From Priestia filamentosa (GTDB lineage: Bacteria; Bacillota; Bacilli; Bacillales; Bacillaceae_H): DNA of 64,000 nucleotides. Every line of letters begins with the position of its first letter. The first letter of the stretch is position 1. The notes below the pieces were generated by a model. That model was not told where the DNA came from. It searched no databases and worked only from the letters and a program-made list of their open reading frames with translations. Shown here piece by piece: positions 9,330 through 18,106 of the stretch. Made by a program: the position numbers and the translations under genes. Location of the stretch: assembly GCF_900177535.1 (NCBI RefSeq), contig NZ_FXAJ01000001.1:682001-746000 (forward strand), written 5' to 3'.

Positions 9330-10072
9330 TGAAAATTGATGTTTTGTCACTGTTTCCTGAGATGTTTCATGGTGTTCTTGAAAGCTCCATTTTAAAAAAG
9401 GCGCGTGATAAAGGAGCGGTTGATGTAGCTGTTACAGATTTTAGAGAGTACGCAGACAATAAGCATAAGACAGTTGATGACTACCCATATGGCGGTGGTG
9501 CTGGTATGGTATTAAAGCCACAACCTATTTTTGATGCTGTTGCTGATCTCAATAAAGAAGGCTCAAAAGCTCGCGTTGTTCTTCTTTGTCCACAGGGTGA
9601 ACGCTATACCCAAAAAAAAGCAGAGGAGCTTTCAAAAGAAGAGCACCTTATCTTTGTTTGTGGTCACTATGAAGGATATGATGAGCGAATTCGTGAACAC
9701 GTTGTAACAGATGAGATTTCAATTGGAGACTTTGTGTTGACGGGAGGGGAACTTGGGGCTCTTGTAATCATTGACAGCGTCGTACGACTTCTTCCTGACG
9801 TTTTAGGGAACAAAGCATCTGCTGTTGAAGATTCATTTAGTACAGGTCTTCTAGAGCATCCTCACTATACTCGGCCATCAGATTTTAGAGGGATGAAGGT
9901 GCCAGACGTCCTTACATCTGGGGATCATAAACGTATAGCGGAGTGGAGAGAAGAAGAATCACTGCGTAGAACATTCCTAAGAAGGCCTGATCTGCTCGAA
10001 AACTATGAGCTTTCAGAAAGCCAAAAGAAGATGCTGAATCAGATTGAAAAAACGCATCGTTCAGATGTTTAA
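9329..10072 (+). CDS. trmD: tRNA (guanine-37-N1)-methyltransferase TrmD
   Basis: Uses S-adenosylmethionine to methylate G37 next to the anticodon in tRNAs reading CUN, CCN and CGG codons, preventing +1 frameshifts. 247 residues. SPOUT trefoil-knot sequences are present: [13 protein letters not shown], then [11 protein letters not shown] and the [15 protein letters not shown] segment that binds the cofactor. The C-terminal domain carries the [14 protein letters not shown] tRNA-contact region. Start ATG 9329 overlaps the rimM stop by one base. Confidence 0.98.
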   Translation: MKIDVLSLFPEMFHGVLESSILKKARDKGAVDVAVTDFREYADNKHKTVDDYPYGGGAGMVLKPQPIFDAVADLNKEGSKARVVLLCPQGERYTQKKAEELSKEEHLIFVCGHYEGYDERIREHVVTDEISIGDFVLTGGELGALVIIDSVVRLLPDVLGNKASAVEDSFSTGLLEHPHYTRPSDFRGMKVPDVLTSGDHKRIAEWREEESLRRTFLRRPDLLENYELSESQKKMLNQIEKTHRSDV

Positions 10073-10077
10073 AAGAT

Positions 10078-10207
10078 ATTGCATCTAGTGATGGGATGTG
10101 CTAAGATAATGTTTGTGGCTTTGGGCAGTGATGTCCAAGCTTTGAAAACGATGTTCCGCTGCAATGATGCGAAAGCATTGATAAGAGCATCTGTTGGAAG
10201 GAGATGA
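10078..10207 (+). ncRNA. L19-type ribosomal protein leader (cis-regulatory RNA)
   Basis: The 139 bases before rplS hold several hairpins in the place where Firmicutes carry the L19 leader. A stem-loop pairs GGCTTTGGGC (from about 10127) with GTCCAAGC (to about 10140). A compact ATGC-GAAA-GCAT tetraloop hairpin lies around 10167-10178. CATCT (10188-10192) can pair with AGATG (10202-10206), which would enclose the rplS Shine-Dalgarno. I infer feedback control by L19; a covariance search with the Rfam L19_leader model would decide. Confidence 0.6.
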
Positions 10208-10211
10208 AATC

Positions 10212-10556
10212 ATGCAACAATTAATCCAAGATATCACAAAAGAACAATTAAAAGGTGACTTACCTGCTTTCCGTTCTGGAGATACAGTTCGCGTACACGT
10301 TAAAGTTGTTGAGGGTACTCGTGAACGTATTCAGGTGTTCGAAGGTGTTGTAATCAAACGCCGTGGTGGTGGAATTAGCGAAACTTTCACAGTTCGTAAA
10401 ATTTCTTACGGTGTTGGTGTTGAACGTGCATTCCCACTTCATTCACCAAAAATCGCTAAGCTTGAAGTTGTACGTCGTGGTAAAGTACGTCGTGCGAAAC
10501 TTTACTACCTACGTAACCTTCGTGGTAAAGCAGCTCGTATTAAAGAAATTCGATAA
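10212..10556 (+). CDS. rplS: 50S ribosomal protein L19
   Basis: A 114-residue protein at the 30S-50S interface. Family sequences: [32 protein letters not shown] and [12 protein letters not shown]. The ATG at 10212 ([13 protein letters not shown]) follows AAGGAGATGA; the in-frame TTG at 10194 overlaps the ribosome-binding site and is rejected. It is preceded by a structured leader and followed by a strong terminator, so it closes the ylqD-rimM-trmD-rplS unit. Confidence 0.98.
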   Translation: MQQLIQDITKEQLKGDLPAFRSGDTVRVHVKVVEGTRERIQVFEGVVIKRRGGGISETFTVRKISYGVGVERAFPLHSPKIAKLEVVRRGKVRRAKLYYLRNLRGKAARIKEIR

Positions 10557-10559
10557 TCC

Positions 10560-10591
10560 AAAAAGGAGCTTGTCTGACAAGCTCCTTTTTT
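10560..10591 (+). terminator. Intrinsic terminator after rplS
   Basis: AAAAAGGAGCTTG (10560-10572), loop TCTGA, CAAGCTCCTTTTT (10578-10590): 13 base pairs running into a T-tract. A second small hairpin (GGCGA-GTT-TCGCC, about 10623-10635) followed by T-rich sequence may back it up. Confidence 0.92.
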
Positions 10592-10652
10592 CAAATTTCT
10601 AAACTATTTTCTAAACTATTTAAGGCGAGTTTCGCCGATTTTTACATAAAGG

Positions 10653-10682
10653 TTGAATAATCATTATTTTTTTATGTATAGT
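10653..10682 (+). promoter_or_regulatory. Candidate sigma-A promoter for lepB-rbgA
   Basis: TTGAAT (10653-10658) and TATAGT (10677-10682), spacer 18, lie just after the rplS terminators and 35 bases before lepB. Confidence 0.55.
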
Positions 10683-10717
10683 AGAGAGGTACATTTTAGC
10701 TGTTTGGAGGATAAACT

Positions 10718-11275
10718 ATGGCTCGTAAAAAAAATGAAACAGTAGAATGGATCAAGGCCATTTCGATTGCCGTCATTATTGCGGCAATTATTCGATTCTT
10801 CTTCTTCACTCCAATTGTTGTAGATGGAGAATCAATGATGCCAACTCTACATGATCAAAACCGCATGATTGTAAACAAGATATCTTATAAAATTGGTGGG
10901 CCTGATCGATTTGATGTTGTTGTCTTTCATGCTCCAGGTGGCAAAGATTACATTAAACGCGTGATTGGTTTACCAGGAGATCACGTGGAGTACAAAAACG
11001 ATACGCTTTATATTAATGGAAAGGCGTACGAAGAACCGTATCTTGATCAATATAAAAGCGAACTTGACGACGGTATGCCGCTTACGGAAGATTTTAAATT
11101 AGAAGATACTCCCGGTGGCGATAAGGTCGTTCCAGAAGGCGAAATTTTCGTTATGGGAGATAACCGACGCAATAGCCGAGATAGTCGCGCGATTGGACCG
11201 GTTTCCTTGAAAAAAGTAGTTGGCACAACAAGCATTGTGTACTGGCCTTTTAATGAAATTAGAACGGTTGATTAA
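10718..11275 (+). CDS. lepB: Signal peptidase I (P-type, SipS-like)
   Basis: Membrane-bound serine protease that cleaves signal peptides of exported proteins. 185 residues. One N-terminal membrane anchor (about residues 13-31) precedes the nucleophile Ser39 in GESMMPTL. The general base Lys80 is in DYIKRVIGLPGD. Box E is present as VMGDNRRNSRDSR. The single anchor and small size are the Gram-positive P-type. Start ATG 10718 behind TTGGAGG. In B. subtilis sipS is elsewhere; several other Bacillaceae place a signal peptidase between rplS and rbgA, as seen here. Confidence 0.96.
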   Translation: MARKKNETVEWIKAISIAVIIAAIIRFFFFTPIVVDGESMMPTLHDQNRMIVNKISYKIGGPDRFDVVVFHAPGGKDYIKRVIGLPGDHVEYKNDTLYINGKAYEEPYLDQYKSELDDGMPLTEDFKLEDTPGGDKVVPEGEIFVMGDNRRNSRDSRAIGPVSLKKVVGTTSIVYWPFNEIRTVD

Positions 11276-11291
11276 AAGTAGGTGAATAATA

Positions 11292-12164
11292 ATGACCATT
11301 CAATGGTTTCCAGGACATATGGCGAAAGCTCGTCGCCAAGTTACCGAGAAATTAAAACTAATTGATATTGTTTTTGTGCTTGTTGACGCACGCATCCCTC
11401 AATCTTCACAAAACCCAATGATTGATGAGCTTATTGCAAATAAGCCGCGAATCATGCTGTTAAATAAAGCGGATAAAGCTGATCCAAAAGTGACGGAACA
11501 GTGGATTCAGTACTATGATGAAAAAGGGATTCCAGCTCTTGCTATTAACTCACAGAATGGCAAAGGAATGGACCGTATTGTCTCACTTTCTAAAACCCTT
11601 CTAAAAGAAAAATTTGATCGTATGAGACAAAAAGGAATTAAAAATCCACGTGCAATGCGAGCGATGATTGTTGGAATTCCAAATGTAGGAAAATCGACAC
11701 TTATCAATCGCTTAGCAGGAAAAAATATTGCTAAAACAGGAGATCGTCCTGGAGTGACACAAGCACAGCAGTGGATTAAAGTAGGAAAAGAGCTCGAGCT
11801 TCTAGATACGCCTGGGATTCTCTGGCCGAAATTTGAGGACGAGCTTGTGGGATTAAAGCTTGCTACAACAGGGGCTATTAAAGATACAATTTTAAATTTG
11901 CAAGATGTAGCAGTTTATGCACTGCGCTTTTTGCAAGAGCGTTACGAAGCACGTTTAGAAGATCGTTATGGTGTTACAGAGCGTTATGAGGAGATTGTAG
12001 ACCTGTTTGACTTTATCGGTACTAAACGGGGCTGTTTAATGGGTGGAGGTATTGTGGACTACGACAAGACAGCTGAGCTTGTATTGCGTGAAATTCGCGC
12101 AGATCGTCTTGGTCCCCTTACATTTGACTATCCTGAGGAACTCCATGAAAGTGAAGAGGAATAA
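11292..12164 (+). CDS. rbgA: Ribosome biogenesis GTPase RbgA (YlqF)
   Basis: Essential GTPase for a late step of 50S assembly. 290 residues. It has the circularly permuted GTPase order: the G4 motif NKAD comes first (about residues 58-61), then G1 GIPNVGKS at 128-135, then G3 DTPG. The N-terminal [13 protein letters not shown] and the C-terminal helical ANTAR-like domain are both present. Start ATG 11292 follows AGGTGAATAAT. It is 16 bases after lepB, probably co-transcribed, and followed by a terminator. Confidence 0.97.
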   Translation: MTIQWFPGHMAKARRQVTEKLKLIDIVFVLVDARIPQSSQNPMIDELIANKPRIMLLNKADKADPKVTEQWIQYYDEKGIPALAINSQNGKGMDRIVSLSKTLLKEKFDRMRQKGIKNPRAMRAMIVGIPNVGKSTLINRLAGKNIAKTGDRPGVTQAQQWIKVGKELELLDTPGILWPKFEDELVGLKLATTGAIKDTILNLQDVAVYALRFLQERYEARLEDRYGVTERYEEIVDLFDFIGTKRGCLMGGGIVDYDKTAELVLREIRADRLGPLTFDYPEELHESEEE

Positions 12165-12167
12165 ATG

Positions 12168-12196
12168 AAAAGGATGCTTAAAAAGCATCCTTTTTT
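12168..12196 (+). terminator. Intrinsic terminator after rbgA
   Basis: AAAAGGATGCTT (12168-12179), short A loop, AAGCATCCTTTTTT (12183-12196). A clear stem and T-run. Confidence 0.92.
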
Positions 12197-12230
12197 AATA
12201 GAAAAAAAAGAAAAAAGGACGATATAAAAG

Positions 12231-13004
12231 ATGAGTGAAAGCATTAAAGAAATTAAAGCAAAGTTAGAAAAGGTAACGTCTAAAAGTGATCCATTTCTAT
12301 TGCAGTGTGCAACAGACGAGCGTAAAGGTGTTCAAAAGCTAGTCCTGCAGAAAGAAAAGTGGTTTAAAAAACAAGAAGTGTTAGAAGAGCAATTTCTAGA
12401 GATGATGAAATATGAAAATACGCTTTATGCAAAAGGTATAGATTTAATCGCAGGTATTGATGAAGTTGGCAGGGGACCTCTTGCAGGTCCGGTCGTTTCA
12501 GCAGCTGTTATTCTTCCTCATGATTTCCATGCACTTGGTTTAACAGATTCCAAAAAGCTTTCTGAGAAAAAACGGGAAAGTTACTATGAGCACATTTTAG
12601 AGAATGCTCTTGCAGTTGGTGTAGGGATTATTGGACGAGAAGCTATTGATTCATTGAATATTTATCAGGCAACACGAAAAGCAATGGAAAGTGCTATTAG
12701 GGAGCTTGAGAGAGAGCCTGACTATTTGCTTATCGATGCAATGAAGCTTCCGAACGTTTCTATTCCTCAGCTTGATATTATCAGTGGAGATGCGAAAAGT
12801 ATTTCAATTGCAGCTGCTTCGATTGTAGCTAAGGTTACACGTGATCGGTTGATGAAAAAACTCGGTGAAAAATTTCCTGAGTATGGGTTTGAAAAACATA
12901 TGGGGTATGGAACGAAAGAGCACCTAGAGGCAATTGAAAAGCATGGGATTATTGATGAACACAGACGTTCCTTTTCACCAATTAAAGAGTATGTTGAAAG
13001 CTAG
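12231..13004 (+). CDS. rnhB: Ribonuclease HII
   Basis: Removes RNA from RNA-DNA hybrids and misincorporated ribonucleotides. 257 residues, close to the B. subtilis length. About 70 residues of N-terminal extension precede the catalytic motif [14 protein letters not shown] (Asp77, Glu78). Further family motifs are [20 protein letters not shown] and [13 protein letters not shown]. The ribosome-binding site is modest (AAAAGGA with an 11-base spacing). The 12200-12230 leader is A-rich with no clear promoter. It is followed closely (9 bases) by ylqG. Confidence 0.96.
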   Translation: MSESIKEIKAKLEKVTSKSDPFLLQCATDERKGVQKLVLQKEKWFKKQEVLEEQFLEMMKYENTLYAKGIDLIAGIDEVGRGPLAGPVVSAAVILPHDFHALGLTDSKKLSEKKRESYYEHILENALAVGVGIIGREAIDSLNIYQATRKAMESAIRELEREPDYLLIDAMKLPNVSIPQLDIISGDAKSISIAAASIVAKVTRDRLMKKLGEKFPEYGFEKHMGYGTKEHLEAIEKHGIIDEHRRSFSPIKEYVES

Positions 13005-13013
13005 AGGTGAATT

Positions 13014-14558
13014 ATGAATATTTCTTTTTGGCGCTCTTCGCTGTTAGAAGGAATTCAACATTCCACAGTGCTACCTCTTAGAGATGGAAGCATCGTGAAA
13101 GGAACCATTCAAAAGTTTTTTAAAGGAGACATAGCGCTTGTTTCTGTAAATGGCCAAAGTATTGTAGCTAAATTAGAGCGTTCTTTATCTGTTTTGCGTC
13201 CCTATTATTTTGAAATAGATATTAAAGACGATTTGCCAAGCTTAAAAGTCGTTGGAGAAGAGTCGGGGGATAAAAAAATGCAAAACATATTGCAAACACT
13301 AGGAACAGAAGGAAAGAAGGAAGAGAGTTTAGCCTCTTTTTTGCTTTCTAAAAATATTCCTTTTTCAAAAGAGTTTTTAACGACTATCGCTAAGGAAACA
13401 TCACCTTCTTTTCCATCCCCTGAAAAAAAAGCCATAGAGATGATGATTGCGCGGAACTTTACGCCATCTAAATCTATTTTCCAAGCTTTAAAATCGCTAG
13501 GAGACGCTTCTCTTGCTCCACTTTTTAATGAACTCACAGCTCTCGCCGATCGTGAAGGGTATGGTGAAGAACTTGTTAAGTTTAAAGGTGCTTTTAGGCT
13601 AACAAAAGGAAGAGAAGTTCTATTACATTTAGTAAAGGGCTGGTTAGAAGGAAATATCCCTTTTCGTATTCTGCAACAGACAGGGGCAATTGAAAAAGGG
13701 GTTTTGGAACAGCAGGCATTAGTGAGCTTATCTCCTAAACAAGAAGAAGCAGAAGAAATTACCGCTATGAAAAAAACGCTTCTGAACAATTTGCCAACCA
13801 TTGAAAAAATGCCGTTCTTTCACAAAATGGTAGAGAGCATTGAAAAAAGTCCTAACTTAAGAGGAAAGCTTACTCAAGAAGGAACCTCCTTGTTCATAAA
13901 CGAAGAAGGAAAAGAAATTTTAATAGAGGTGAACAAGCTTCTGCAAACTTCTTTTCAATCTAGGGAGTTTCAACGTATATTATCAACCTTGTTTTCGTCT
14001 TTAGGTCTTACATATGAGAGTGAGCTAAAAGGAGAAAGCTCTGGAGAAGGATTAAAAGGAGCTCTTTTGAAAATGCTTGAGCAACCCCTACCACCTTTTT
14101 TAAGAGAACGAGCAGAAGAGATGCTGCATAAATTGACCGCTCTTCAGCTCTTGTCTTCTGACGAAGGACAAGGGCCTATTACTTCTCTGTACGTGCAGTT
14201 TCCACTCTACGTAAGGGAAAAGCTAACAGAAGTCTCCCTTCAGTGGAAAGGAAAGAAGAGAGAGGATGGAACAATTGATCCAAATTACTGTCATATTCTT
14301 TTTCACTTAGAGCTTTCTTATTTACAAGAAACGGTAGTCAGCGTCCGTGTTCAAAATCGAGTGATTATCATAGATATTATAAATGAGCATCAGGATATTA
14401 AACCTATTATGGAATCTTTAAAACCATCACTTCGTCTCGGTCTGAGCAAGCTTGACTATTATCTATCAGACGTAAAAGTTTTTGCAAGTAAAGATAAAAC
14501 ATCAAGTTTAGCTCAAGTATCGCATAGTGGATATAAAGGAGTGGATCTTAAGATTTGA
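13014..14558 (+). CDS. ylqG: YlqG: large hypothetical protein with a FliK-like C-terminal domain
   Basis: 514 residues; function unknown. The N-terminal and middle parts are charged with no recognised domain. The last 110 residues resemble the flagellar hook-length control C-terminal domain by pattern: LYVQFPLYVREKLTEVSLQW, then LQETVVSVRVQNRVIIIDIIN, then a helix MESLKPSLRLGLSKLDYYL. Its partner ylqH, which overlaps by one base (TGATG), is a free-standing FlhB C-terminal-domain protein. This is the same pairing as FliK with FlhB in the flagellar substrate-specificity switch. That reading is inference from sequence pattern and adjacency. Start ATG 13014 behind AGAGGTGAATT. Confidence 0.85.
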   Translation: MNISFWRSSLLEGIQHSTVLPLRDGSIVKGTIQKFFKGDIALVSVNGQSIVAKLERSLSVLRPYYFEIDIKDDLPSLKVVGEESGDKKMQNILQTLGTEGKKEESLASFLLSKNIPFSKEFLTTIAKETSPSFPSPEKKAIEMMIARNFTPSKSIFQALKSLGDASLAPLFNELTALADREGYGEELVKFKGAFRLTKGREVLLHLVKGWLEGNIPFRILQQTGAIEKGVLEQQALVSLSPKQEEAEEITAMKKTLLNNLPTIEKMPFFHKMVESIEKSPNLRGKLTQEGTSLFINEEGKEILIEVNKLLQTSFQSREFQRILSTLFSSLGLTYESELKGESSGEGLKGALLKMLEQPLPPFLRERAEEMLHKLTALQLLSSDEGQGPITSLYVQFPLYVREKLTEVSLQWKGKKREDGTIDPNYCHILFHLELSYLQETVVSVRVQNRVIIIDIINEHQDIKPIMESLKPSLRLGLSKLDYYLSDVKVFASKDKTSSLAQVSHSGYKGVDLKI

Positions 14559-14830
14559 TGAAAAAAAAATCATACTCTAAAAAAGCGGTAGCTCTTGCCT
14601 ATTTGAAACATGAGAAAGCACCAAAGATAGTGGCAAAAGGAGGAGGAGATGTTGCTCGGGATATCATTGAAAAGGCAAAAGAAAACAATGTTCCAATTCA
14701 AGAAGATCCGTCTCTTGTAAACTTGCTTCATAATTTAGAATTGAACGAGCGTATCCCAGAAGAGCTTTATGAGTCAGTAGCAGAAATTTTTGCTTTTATC
14801 TACAAAATGGATGAAAAAGCAAAAAAATAG
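14558..14830 (+). CDS. ylqH: YlqH: free-standing FlhB C-terminal-domain-like protein
   Basis: 90 residues matching the cytoplasmic tail of FlhB/YscU type III export switch proteins. KAVALAYLKHEKAPKIVAKGGG aligns with the FlhB stretch after its cleavage site, and IQEDPSLVNLLHNLELNERIPEELYESVAEIFAFIYK with the FlhB end. The self-cleaving NPTH tetrapeptide of full FlhB (encoded at about 41906) is absent, and there is no membrane part. Start ATG 14558 overlaps the ylqG stop; a TTG at 14555 is an alternative. A regulatory or accessory role in flagellar export is plausible but not shown. Confidence 0.88.
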   Translation: MKKKSYSKKAVALAYLKHEKAPKIVAKGGGDVARDIIEKAKENNVPIQEDPSLVNLLHNLELNERIPEELYESVAEIFAFIYKMDEKAKK

Positions 14831-14890
14831 AACAAATTTCTAAAGAAAACGCCATCATTTCTGAATCTTTTATAAATTTCGCAAGAATAG

Positions 14891-14919
14891 TAGACAAGTA
14901 GACTTCCATTTTATACAAT
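14891..14919 (+). promoter_or_regulatory. Sigma-A promoter for sucCD
   Basis: TAGACA (14891-14896), 17-base spacer, TACAAT (14914-14919); each hexamer matches five of six positions. It lies 45 bases upstream of the sucC start codon. Confidence 0.72.
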
Positions 14920-14964
14920 GAAAGCGCAGTCTATTTTTTTGAAATGATGTTAGGAGGATGGGAT

Positions 14965-16125
14965 ATGAATATTCATGAGTATCAAGGAAAAGAGCTCCTT
15001 AGAAAATATGGGGTAGCTGTTCCAAACGGCCGCGTAGCGTTTACGGTAGAAGAAGCGGTAGAAGCAGCAAAAGAGCTAGGAACAGATGTTTCTGTTGTAA
15101 AAGCACAGATTCATGCAGGTGGCCGCGGTAAAGCCGGAGGGGTAAAAGTTGCGAAAAACTTGGATGAAGTTCGTACATATGCCGATGAGATACTTGGAAA
15201 AACGCTCGTAACTCATCAAACAGGTCCACAAGGGAAAGAAGTAAAGCGTTTACTTATTGAGGAAGGCTGCGATATCCAAAAAGAATATTATGTTGGAATC
15301 GTATTAGATCGTGCTTCTTCACGCGTGGTGCTTATGGCTTCTGAAGAAGGTGGCACAGAAATTGAAGAAGTAGCTGAAAAAACACCTGAGAAAATCTTTA
15401 AGGAATATATCGATCCAGCGGTTGGGTTACAGGGGTTCCAAGCGCGTCGATTAGCGTTTAATATTAATATTCCAAAAGAGTTAGTAGGTCAAGCTGTAAA
15501 ATTTATGGCTGGTTTATATAAAGTATTTGTTGAAAAAGATTGCTCAATCGCTGAGATTAATCCACTTGTAACAACAGGTGATGGAAAAGTAATGGCGCTT
15601 GATGCAAAACTTAATTTTGATTCAAACGCTCTTTATCGTCAAAAAGATGTGTTAGAGCTTCGCGATTTAGAAGAAGAAGATGTAAAAGAAATTGAAGCAT
15701 CAAAATACGACTTAAGCTACATTGCGCTTGACGGTAATATCGGCTGCATGGTAAATGGAGCAGGTCTTGCAATGGCGACAATGGACATTATTAAATATTC
15801 AGGCGGAGAGCCGGCAAACTTCCTTGACGTAGGGGGCGGTGCAACGGCTGAGAAAGTAACGGAAGCGTTCAAGATTATTATCTCCGATCAAAATGTAAAA
15901 GGGATTTTTGTTAACATTTTTGGTGGCATTATGAGATGTGATGTTATTGCTGAAGGTGTTGTTGAAGCAACAAAACAAGTAGGGTTAGATTTGCCACTTG
16001 TTGTTCGCTTAGAAGGCACAAACGTTGAGCTTGGCAAAAAGATTTTGAAAGAATCAGGTCTTAATATTACAGCTGCAGAGTCAATGGCTGACGGCGCTGA
16101 AAAAATTGTTGCACTTGTGAAATAA
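14965..16125 (+). CDS. sucC: Succinate-CoA ligase [ADP/GDP-forming], beta subunit
   Basis: TCA-cycle enzyme subunit that, with SucD, converts succinyl-CoA to succinate with substrate-level phosphorylation. 386 residues: an ATP-grasp domain opens with [17 protein letters not shown] and includes [17 protein letters not shown], and a C-terminal CoA-ligase domain includes [13 protein letters not shown] and [10 protein letters not shown]. The ATG at 14965 is preferred to 14944 because TTAGGAGGATGGG (about 14951-14963) is its Shine-Dalgarno and the family N-terminus begins there. sucD follows 18 bases downstream. Confidence 0.98.
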   Translation: MNIHEYQGKELLRKYGVAVPNGRVAFTVEEAVEAAKELGTDVSVVKAQIHAGGRGKAGGVKVAKNLDEVRTYADEILGKTLVTHQTGPQGKEVKRLLIEEGCDIQKEYYVGIVLDRASSRVVLMASEEGGTEIEEVAEKTPEKIFKEYIDPAVGLQGFQARRLAFNINIPKELVGQAVKFMAGLYKVFVEKDCSIAEINPLVTTGDGKVMALDAKLNFDSNALYRQKDVLELRDLEEEDVKEIEASKYDLSYIALDGNIGCMVNGAGLAMATMDIIKYSGGEPANFLDVGGGATAEKVTEAFKIIISDQNVKGIFVNIFGGIMRCDVIAEGVVEATKQVGLDLPLVVRLEGTNVELGKKILKESGLNITAAESMADGAEKIVALVK

Positions 16126-16143
16126 AGAACAGGAGGGGTAAAA

Positions 16144-17073
16144 ATGAGCGTATTTATTAACAAGGATACAAAAGTTATTGTACAGGGGATTACAGGAGCA
16201 ACAGGTTTGTTTCATACAAAACAAGCAATTGAATATGGAACAAAAATTGTTGGGGGCGTAACTCCAGGAAAAGGCGGCACAACAATCGAAGGAGTACCTG
16301 TTTTCAACACTGTTGAAGACGCAAAAAAAGCAACAGGTGCAAACGCGTCAGTTGTGTATGTTCCACCTGCTTTTGCAGCAGATGCAATTATGGAAGCAGT
16401 TGATGCAGACCTTGACTTAGTTATCACAATTACAGAGGGTATTCCAGTAATTGATATGGTGAAAGTAAAGCGTTATATGGAAGGAAAACGCACAAGACTT
16501 GTTGGACCAAACTGCCCAGGTGTTATCACACCAGAAGAATGTAAAATTGGTATTATGCCAGGATATATTCATAAAAAAGGTCATGTTGGCGTTGTGTCAC
16601 GCTCTGGAACACTCACATATGAAGCTGTTCATCAACTTTCACAAGCAGGAATTGGCCAGTCAACAGCAGTAGGAATTGGTGGGGACCCTGTTAATGGCAC
16701 GGACTTCATTGATGTGTTAAAAGCCTTTAATGAAGATGAAGACACATATGCTGTTATTATGATTGGTGAAATCGGGGGTACGGCAGAAGAAGAAGCAGCA
16801 CAATGGGTGAAAGAAAATATGACAAAACCTGTTGTTGGCTTTATTGGAGGTCAAACAGCTCCAGCAGGCAAGCGTATGGGCCACGCTGGTGCGATTATCT
16901 CAGGTGGTAAGGGTACGGCAAGCGAGAAGATTAAAACGCTTAACGCATGCGGTATTAGCGTTGCTGAAACCCCTTCTGTTATGGGAGAAACGCTTATTAA
17001 AGTGCTAAAGGACGAAGGAATTTACGATAAGTGTAAAACGCACGATATTCCCGTAAGTTCATCACAGTCTTAA
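16144..17073 (+). CDS. sucD: Succinate-CoA ligase [ADP/GDP-forming], alpha subunit
   Basis: Catalytic partner of SucC that carries the phosphohistidine intermediate. 309 residues, slightly longer than B. subtilis SucD because of a short C-terminal tail. The N-terminal CoA-binding domain starts [16 protein letters not shown]. The active-site histidine is His247 in [15 protein letters not shown]. Start ATG 16144 behind AGGAGGGG. A terminator follows, so sucC and sucD form a two-gene unit with the promoter at 14891. Confidence 0.98.
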   Translation: MSVFINKDTKVIVQGITGATGLFHTKQAIEYGTKIVGGVTPGKGGTTIEGVPVFNTVEDAKKATGANASVVYVPPAFAADAIMEAVDADLDLVITITEGIPVIDMVKVKRYMEGKRTRLVGPNCPGVITPEECKIGIMPGYIHKKGHVGVVSRSGTLTYEAVHQLSQAGIGQSTAVGIGGDPVNGTDFIDVLKAFNEDEDTYAVIMIGEIGGTAEEEAAQWVKENMTKPVVGFIGGQTAPAGKRMGHAGAIISGGKGTASEKIKTLNACGISVAETPSVMGETLIKVLKDEGIYDKCKTHDIPVSSSQS

Positions 17074-17085
17074 AATAGGAAGTTC

Positions 17086-17117
17086 AACCGTTACCATTTA
17101 GGTAACGGTTGGTTTTT
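17086..17117 (+). terminator. Intrinsic terminator after sucD
   Basis: AACCGTTACC (17086-17095), loop ATTTA, GGTAACGGTT (17101-17110), then GGTTTTT. A perfect 10-bp stem. Confidence 0.9.
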
Positions 17118-17151
17118 ATGGCGATTTTTAGAACAATTAAAGAGGTGAATT

Positions 17152-18039
17152 ATGAGAGAAAAGTTAATTTTATTATCACACTGCAGAAGGATTGGATGGA
17201 AATCCATACTCAAACTTCTTCAGTATGATTCCTCCCTATCTTTTCTAAGAGAAGCTTCTCCTGCTCTTCTTCAAACCATTCTTCAACTTCCAAGTTCTTC
17301 AACTGAAATTGTCTATAAAGATTTGCAAACTATTCCAATACAAGATATTCTAAAGAAATATAGTGCTCAAAATATTCGTTGTATAACAATTACGGATCCT
17401 GAGTATCCTGCATTATTAAAGAATATTTATGACCCTCCATGGGTTCTTTATACAAAAGGAGATCACCGATTATTAAATAACAAATCCGTTAGCATCGTTG
17501 GAACGAGGACGCCAACAAGCTACGGTATAAAGGCTACAAAGGTTTTGTGCAAACCTCTCGTGGAAGAAGGCTGGACAATTGTAAGCGGTCTTGCAAAAGG
17601 GGTGGATGCGCTTGCACATAAAGAAGCTATTCTTCATGGAGGCAAAACTGTTGCTGTATTAGGAAGCGGGTTTTATAACATTTATCCAAAAGAAAATTGT
17701 TATTTAGCAAGTGACATCGCTAACGATCATCTGTTATTATCGGAATACAACCCTTTTATAAAACCGCATCGAGCGCATTTTCCGCTACGGAACCGTATTA
17801 TTAGCGGTTTATCGTTTGGAACGATTGTCATTCAAGCGAAGGAAAGAAGCGGTTCTTTTATTACAGCTGACCAAGCGCTCTCTCAAGGAAGAGAGGTTTT
17901 TGCTGTACCTGGCTCAATCTTTGAGGAATGTTCAAAAGGAACAAATAAGCTTATTCAGCTTGGTGCAAAACTAGTATGTAGTGCTAAAGATATAACAAGC
18001 GAAATTCATTTCCAAGTAAAAAATGAACAAGAGGTTTGA
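17152..18039 (+). CDS. dprA: DNA processing protein DprA (Smf)
   Basis: Loads RecA onto incoming single-stranded DNA during transformation. 295 residues. The Rossmann-like DNA-binding core is clear: VSIVGTRTPTSYG, IVSGLAKGVDALAHKEAI, VAVLGSGFYNIYPKEN, then LRNRIISGLSFGTIVIQA and GREVFAVPGSI. The N-terminal part (about 1-75) is the diverged SAM-like region. No C-terminal winged-helix domain is seen, as in the B. subtilis protein. Start ATG 17152 behind AGAGGTGAATT. topA follows, with a candidate promoter overlapping the dprA stop codon. Confidence 0.96.
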   Translation: MREKLILLSHCRRIGWKSILKLLQYDSSLSFLREASPALLQTILQLPSSSTEIVYKDLQTIPIQDILKKYSAQNIRCITITDPEYPALLKNIYDPPWVLYTKGDHRLLNNKSVSIVGTRTPTSYGIKATKVLCKPLVEEGWTIVSGLAKGVDALAHKEAILHGGKTVAVLGSGFYNIYPKENCYLASDIANDHLLLSEYNPFIKPHRAHFPLRNRIISGLSFGTIVIQAKERSGSFITADQALSQGREVFAVPGSIFEECSKGTNKLIQLGAKLVCSAKDITSEIHFQVKNEQEV

Positions 18040-18064
18040 CAAAGTGCATATAAGTATTTAATAA
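18036..18064 (+). promoter_or_regulatory. Candidate promoter for topA overlapping the end of dprA
   Basis: A perfect TTGACA (18036-18041, containing the dprA TGA stop) with a 17-base spacer to TAATAA (18059-18064). The -10 is poor (three of six), so strength is uncertain. Confidence 0.45.
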
Positions 18065-18106
18065 TAATGAAGATTTTATTCTACCTCTTTAAGGGAGGAC
18101 AATAGT

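Noticed and set aside
13205-13801. 198-codon minus-strand ORF
   Set aside because: Antisense to ylqG, a well-placed gene in a coupled pair. Composition is serine/phenylalanine rich, as expected for the complement of a Lys/Glu-rich gene, and no ribosome-binding site is seen.
14899-14940. Inverted repeat TAGACT...AGTCTA followed by seven T before sucC
   Set aside because: The stem is only six pairs around a 23-base loop, and a good sigma-A promoter lies inside it, so a terminator is unlikely.
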